This document shows, one piece after another, positions 5,936 through 9,163 of a stretch of 9,163 nucleotides of DNA. The notes beneath the pieces are model-generated. The model was not told where the DNA came from. It saw only the letters and a program-made list of their open reading frames with translations, and did no database searches. Source of the stretch: CAYMGQ01 sp964390055 (GTDB lineage Bacteria; Bacillota; Clostridia; Peptostreptococcales; Natronincolaceae); NCBI GenBank assembly GCA_964390055.1, contig CAYMGQ010000033.1, forward strand, positions 1 to 9,163, given 5' to 3'. The position numbers and the translations under genes are program-made. The stretch's first letter is position 1, and each line of letters begins with the position of its first letter.

Positions 5936-8050
5936 TCAATGTTTTATTGCTCTTATAAGCATTTCATGATTTTGAAAAGCGTCTATAATCGAGTTGTTCT
6001 TCTCTTTGCCTTTCAAAACACTATAAATATGTAGATACTCATTCTTAATGCCTTTATCCTGTCTTAACTTTACTGTTCTTTTTTTCATGCTTCCAAATTG
6101 GTTCATTTTGAGATAATTATCCATTTCACAAACTATGCCATTAGAAAATACCCTTAGCTGCTCCTTAGAATATTTTTTTGATCCCATAGAAGTATAAATA
6201 ATATTTGCAACAGCTCCTGATTTAAAGCTAAGAGTTATTATTGCGTTATCCTTCCTTGGATAAGCTTCATTTTTAGCAAAGTTCACGCTTAGTGATAATA
6301 ATTCGCTGCCGTCTAAATATTGAATAACGTCTACAAAGTGGCATGCTTCGCCAATTATCCTTCCTCCTCCAATTTGCTCATCCTGAGTCCAATGGTCTTC
6401 AGGAATAAAGCCTGCATTGACAATATAATCGTAAATTGCTGGAATCTTGTCAGTGGATAGGCTCTTCTTTATCTGTTGAATTAATGGAGCATGTCTACGA
6501 TTCATTCCGCAAAATAGTTCTCCCTTTGTTTCCCTATAAGCATCTTCTATCTTTTCTAGCTCATCTATGGTTAAACATAGTGGTTTCTCGCAATATACAG
6601 ATTTTCCTGCCTCAAGAGATTCAATAATAAATTTGGCATGACTATTATGCTGTGTAGAAATTACTATTAAATCAATATCTTCGTCTTTTATCAAATCTTT
6701 GTAGTCATTTGTGACATAATCAAATGGAAATACTTCCTTTGCTTGAGCCGCACTTATCCCACCTGTAGTTGCAAGTGCTCTGAATATGTATAATCCTGTT
6801 TGTTTCATAATTGGCAACAACGTATTTCTTGAAAAGTTACCCGCTCCAATTAAGCCAATTGAAATAAGTTTCTTATCTACAGTTGGTTTAGTAGCCTTAT
6901 TAGTTACAACACTATCCCATTTACTCTCATTAGGTGAATACTTCAGCAAAACTCCTATATACTTTTCATTGTTTTTGTTAGTTGTTATCATCTCATATGC
7001 TGATTCGGCTTTTTCAAAATCTATCTCATGAGTTATTAAATCAGAGAAGTCTGCCCTACCTTCCGAAATAAGTCGGATAAACTCCTCTATGTTTCTGCCT
7101 TCCGTAAACCGAACATGGCCTATAGGATAATCTACACCTTTTTCTTCATAGCTTGAATCATATCTCCCCGGACCATATGAGCGTGCAATCGTAAATGATA
7201 ACTCCTTTTCGTAATATGGTCTGCGGTCTATATTCATTTTAGTAACACCAATCATGCATATAATCCCGCGATCACGGGCTATTGCTGCGGCTAAATCCAT
7301 AGGATCATTACTGTTGGCGGCGGCAGTTATTATTACTTTATCAACACCTCGGCCTTTAGTTAAAGATTTTGTTATATCAGAAGCATTTTGATCATTTGAA
7401 TTAATAAAAGCTTTTAATTTTGTTTTGAGTAAAGATTTATCTTTGATATCATAGCCAATTACATCACAACCATATGCGTCTAAAATTCTGGATGTTATAT
7501 GTCCTAAAAGTCCAAGCCCAATCACTGCAACGGTCTCACCAGGTACTACCTTAGCCTGATGGATACCTTGAAGGGCTATACCACCTAAGGCACAAAGTGC
7601 ACCCTGACGGAAATCCGTCATTTCACTAGGAATCTTTACTATTAAATTTTTATTTACCCTATTCACCTCGCTATGATAGGCTTGTCCTGCCATAGCAACA
7701 ATATCTCCCATTTCGACCTCAGTCACTCCTCTTCCACAAGCAACTACTTTTCCGACACCTGAATATCCCATTGGCATCGGCTCATTTAAGCGAGTAAACG
7801 CTGAATCCATGGTCGTGAGAATTCCATCTGTAGACATCTTTTCAAGCACTTTTTTAACTTGGTCAGGCCTTTCCATCGCCTTTTGTATTAAGTTTTTTCC
7901 TCCAAATGATGTTAGTCCTCTCTCTGTTCCTGCACTGATAACAGAATAAAGAGTCTCTACTAATACATAGTTATCTTTTACTGTTGGGGAAGGCGTTTCT
8001 ATCATTTTAACTGTACCATCATTGACCATCAAAAATAACTGTTTCATCAT
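5936..8050 (-). CDS. Two-domain oxidoreductase: MDR dehydrogenase fused to Gfo/Idh/MocA
   Basis: A 704-residue fusion of two NAD(P) enzymes. Residues 1 to about 375 are a medium-chain alcohol-dehydrogenase-like domain with GYSGVGKVV (95-103), AYHSE (124-128), the nucleotide loop G178-L-G-L-L-G183 and SYGPGRYD (291-298). SAGTER (39-44) stands where classic zinc enzymes have CGTDxH, so the catalytic cysteine is absent. From about 395 onward is a Gfo/Idh/MocA domain with GAGNFSR (402-408), the EKP catalytic motif (K489) and the GGGRIIGEACHFVD segment (561-574, H571). Such fusions are known from polysaccharide loci, often near heparinase II/III-like genes, but I know of no settled reaction. Placed directly after UDP-ManNAc dehydrogenase, it may oxidise, reduce or epimerise a nucleotide sugar; this is inference. 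Two adjacent ATGs begin the frame (8050 and 8047). GAGG is four bases from the first and seven from the second, so the second may be the real start, giving 703 residues. Confidence 0.92.
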   Translation of the reverse strand: MMKQLFLMVNDGTVKMIETPSPTVKDNYVLVETLYSVISAGTERGLTSFGGKNLIQKAMERPDQVKKVLEKMSTDGILTTMDSAFTRLNEPMPMGYSGVGKVVACGRGVTEVEMGDIVAMAGQAYHSEVNRVNKNLIVKIPSEMTDFRQGALCALGGIALQGIHQAKVVPGETVAVIGLGLLGHITSRILDAYGCDVIGYDIKDKSLLKTKLKAFINSNDQNASDITKSLTKGRGVDKVIITAAANSNDPMDLAAAIARDRGIICMIGVTKMNIDRRPYYEKELSFTIARSYGPGRYDSSYEEKGVDYPIGHVRFTEGRNIEEFIRLISEGRADFSDLITHEIDFEKAESAYEMITTNKNNEKYIGVLLKYSPNESKWDSVVTNKATKPTVDKKLISIGLIGAGNFSRNTLLPIMKQTGLYIFRALATTGGISAAQAKEVFPFDYVTNDYKDLIKDEDIDLIVISTQHNSHAKFIIESLEAGKSVYCEKPLCLTIDELEKIEDAYRETKGELFCGMNRRHAPLIQQIKKSLSTDKIPAIYDYIVNAGFIPEDHWTQDEQIGGGRIIGEACHFVDVIQYLDGSELLSLSVNFAKNEAYPRKDNAIITLSFKSGAVANIIYTSMGSKKYSKEQLRVFSNGIVCEMDNYLKMNQFGSMKKRTVKLRQDKGIKNEYLHIYSVLKGKEKNNSIIDAFQNHEMLIRAIKH

Positions 8051-8054
8051 AAGA

Positions 8055-8058
8055 CCTC
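8055..8058 (-). promoter_or_regulatory. Ribosome binding site favouring the second of two ATGs
   Basis: GAGG on the minus strand lies four bases from the ATG at 8050 but seven bases from the ATG at 8047. Seven is also the spacing at the flippase TTG and at the GT4 gene in this window, so initiation at 8047 is more likely. The protein would change by one methionine only. Confidence 0.5.
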
Positions 8059-8069
8059 ACTTATTAATC

Positions 8070-9163
8070 TTATATCTTATACACACCATCAAAGTCACAA
8101 ACATTCTTGGTGTCAAGAATTAATTTGTGCTTTATTAAATTCATATTTTCTTTAATATGTTGGTGAGCGACCATAATAACTATAATTTCTATTTCATTAA
8201 TAAAGTCTTCAAAGCTTTTAAACTGGTGTTCTACGATTCTCTCTTTCACAAATGGATCAAATACTTTTACGCCAAAAGCCAGGTGCTCATCCATTCTCTC
8301 TAATAATTGCAAAGTAGGACTCTCTCTAGTATCGTCCACATTTTCTTTATATGTCAATCCATATAAACCAACTTTGGATATATCTCTTATGTTATGCTCC
8401 CTCATAATGTCCCTGATTCTTTTCAAAACATGAGTAGGCATCGAATCATTAGTCTTTCTAGCGGTTAATATTAGATTCGTCAAATCAGGATAATCACCAA
8501 CTAAAAACCATGGGTCTACTGATATGCAGTGTCCTCCAACACCTGGACCTGGCTGCAATATATTTACTCTTGGATGCTTGTTAGCGATTCTTATAATCTC
8601 ATATACATCCATATTGTCAACTCTGCAAATCTTAGCTAATTCATTGGCAAAGGCAATATTTATATCCCTATATGTATTTTCTACTACCTTTGACATCTCT
8701 GCTGATCTGATATCGGTTACAACAATCTCTGCCTTACAAAAACTTGAATATAGCTCCTTTACCTTTTCTCCTATATCTTTTTCATCGGCTCCTATGGTCC
8801 TTGAATTGTGCTCAAGCTCATATATCATATTCCCTGGTATAATTCTCTCTGGTGCATGAACAAGGTGAACACCTTCCCCAATTATATAACCCTTCTTTTC
8901 AATTTCAGGGCGAACATATCTATCTATTGTCCCTGGTGATACTGTAGATTCAATAATTAATATAGATCCTTTTTCGCATACTTCCAAAATACTGTGGACT
9001 GCTGAAATAACATAAGAAGGATCTAGCTTTTTAGTTTTTTTGTTGTAAGGAGTAGGAACCGATATAATGTATGTATCTGTTTTCTGGTACTCGGTAGAAA
9101 ACTCGATTCCATTTATACCTGCTTCTTTATATAATTCATCCAGTCCATCTTCTTCAAAGGTAA
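8070..9163 (-). CDS. wecC: UDP-N-acetyl-D-mannosamine dehydrogenase (WecC type), 5' end cut by window edge
   Basis: This enzyme oxidises C6 of UDP-ManNAc with two NAD+ to give UDP-ManNAcA, a precursor of acidic polysaccharide. The frame is open from 9161 to the TAA at 8072-8070, giving 363 residues. The family is about 420-430, so some 60 N-terminal residues with the Rossmann GxGxxG loop lie beyond the right edge. Counting from the first visible residue, ISVPTP is at 33-38, ESTVSPGT at 71-78, HAPER at 102-106, the catalytic-cysteine motif GVGGHCISVDPWF at 207-219 (C212), and the C-terminal domain motif YGLTYKENVDDTRESPT at 267-283. GVGGHCxxVDPWF is typical of ManNAc dehydrogenases, whereas UDP-GlcNAc and UDP-Glc dehydrogenases of the WbpA and Ugd kinds differ here. 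A TTG at 8987 is internal (ILEVCEKGS) and is not the start. UDP-GalNAc or FucNAc-type substrates remain a lesser possibility. Confidence 0.92.
   Translation of the reverse strand, partial: TFEEDGLDELYKEAGINGIEFSTEYQKTDTYIISVPTPYNKKTKKLDPSYVISAVHSILEVCEKGSILIIESTVSPGTIDRYVRPEIEKKGYIIGEGVHLVHAPERIIPGNMIYELEHNSRTIGADEKDIGEKVKELYSSFCKAEIVVTDIRSAEMSKVVENTYRDINIAFANELAKICRVDNMDVYEIIRIANKHPRVNILQPGPGVGGHCISVDPWFLVGDYPDLTNLILTARKTNDSMPTHVLKRIRDIMREHNIRDISKVGLYGLTYKENVDDTRESPTLQLLERMDEHLAFGVKVFDPFVKERIVEHQFKSFEDFINEIEIIVIMVAHQHIKENMNLIKHKLILDTKNVCDFDGVYKI

Noticed and set aside
6436..7031. Two plus-strand open frames (6436-6627 and 6786-7031)
   Set aside because: Both lie antisense within the two-domain oxidoreductase, whose protein motifs are continuous through this region.
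8524..8859. 111-codon plus-strand open frame
   Set aside because: It is antisense to the catalytic and linker part of the WecC-type gene and encodes no recognisable protein.
8985..8987. TTG as the start of the WecC-type gene
   Set aside because: The frame stays open to the right edge and encodes the conserved ISVPTP region, so the gene starts outside the window.

Overview
The window is one strand-uniform segment of a Wzx/Wzy-type surface polysaccharide (capsule, exopolysaccharide or O-antigen-like) biosynthesis locus. All seven genes lie on the minus strand, so transcription runs from the right edge to the left edge. Intergenic gaps are 9 to 33 bases, apart from one of 94 bases, which is what one expects of a single operon. 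The operon promoter, the initiating sugar-phosphate transferase and any chain-length control genes must lie outside the window. Low GC, strong GAGG/AGGTGA-type ribosome binding sites and a TTG start codon suggest a low-GC Bacillota (Clostridia or Bacilli). This is inferred from sequence style, and no species can be named.

In order of transcription, the right edge holds the 3' part of a WecC-type UDP-N-acetylmannosamine dehydrogenase, which makes UDP-ManNAcA (9163-8070). Next is a 704-residue two-domain oxidoreductase, a medium-chain dehydrogenase fused to a Gfo/Idh/MocA domain, of unknown reaction (8050-5936). Then come a GT4-type glycosyltransferase (5902-4838), a polytopic membrane protein that is the best candidate for the Wzy polymerase (4812-3499), a second GT-B glycosyltransferase (3485-2502), a WecF-like (GT56) transferase (2407-1307), and a WzxC/TuaB-type flippase cut by the left edge (1297-1).

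Read as a pathway, sugar nucleotides including UDP-ManNAcA are made and perhaps modified by the two dehydrogenases. The three glycosyltransferases then add sugars one after another to a lipid-linked primer on the cytoplasmic face. The flippase moves the lipid-linked repeat across the membrane and the Wzy candidate polymerises it outside. A WecC homologue together with a WecF homologue recalls the Gram-negative enterobacterial common antigen pathway (GlcNAc-ManNAcA-Fuc4NAc), yet no WecG-type ManNAcA transferase is visible here.

Base composition is mosaic. The Wzy and second glycosyltransferase genes are extremely AT-rich, while the two-domain oxidoreductase reaches about half GC in places. This fits a serotype-specific cassette between more widely shared genes. 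No RNA genes, insertion sequences, CRISPR arrays or convincing terminators were seen, and no stretch over 300 bases lacks a gene. The most unusual items are the two-domain oxidoreductase, the ECA-like gene pairing, the TTG start of the flippase hidden behind an out-of-frame ATGA decoy, and a possible internal promoter in the 94-base gap.
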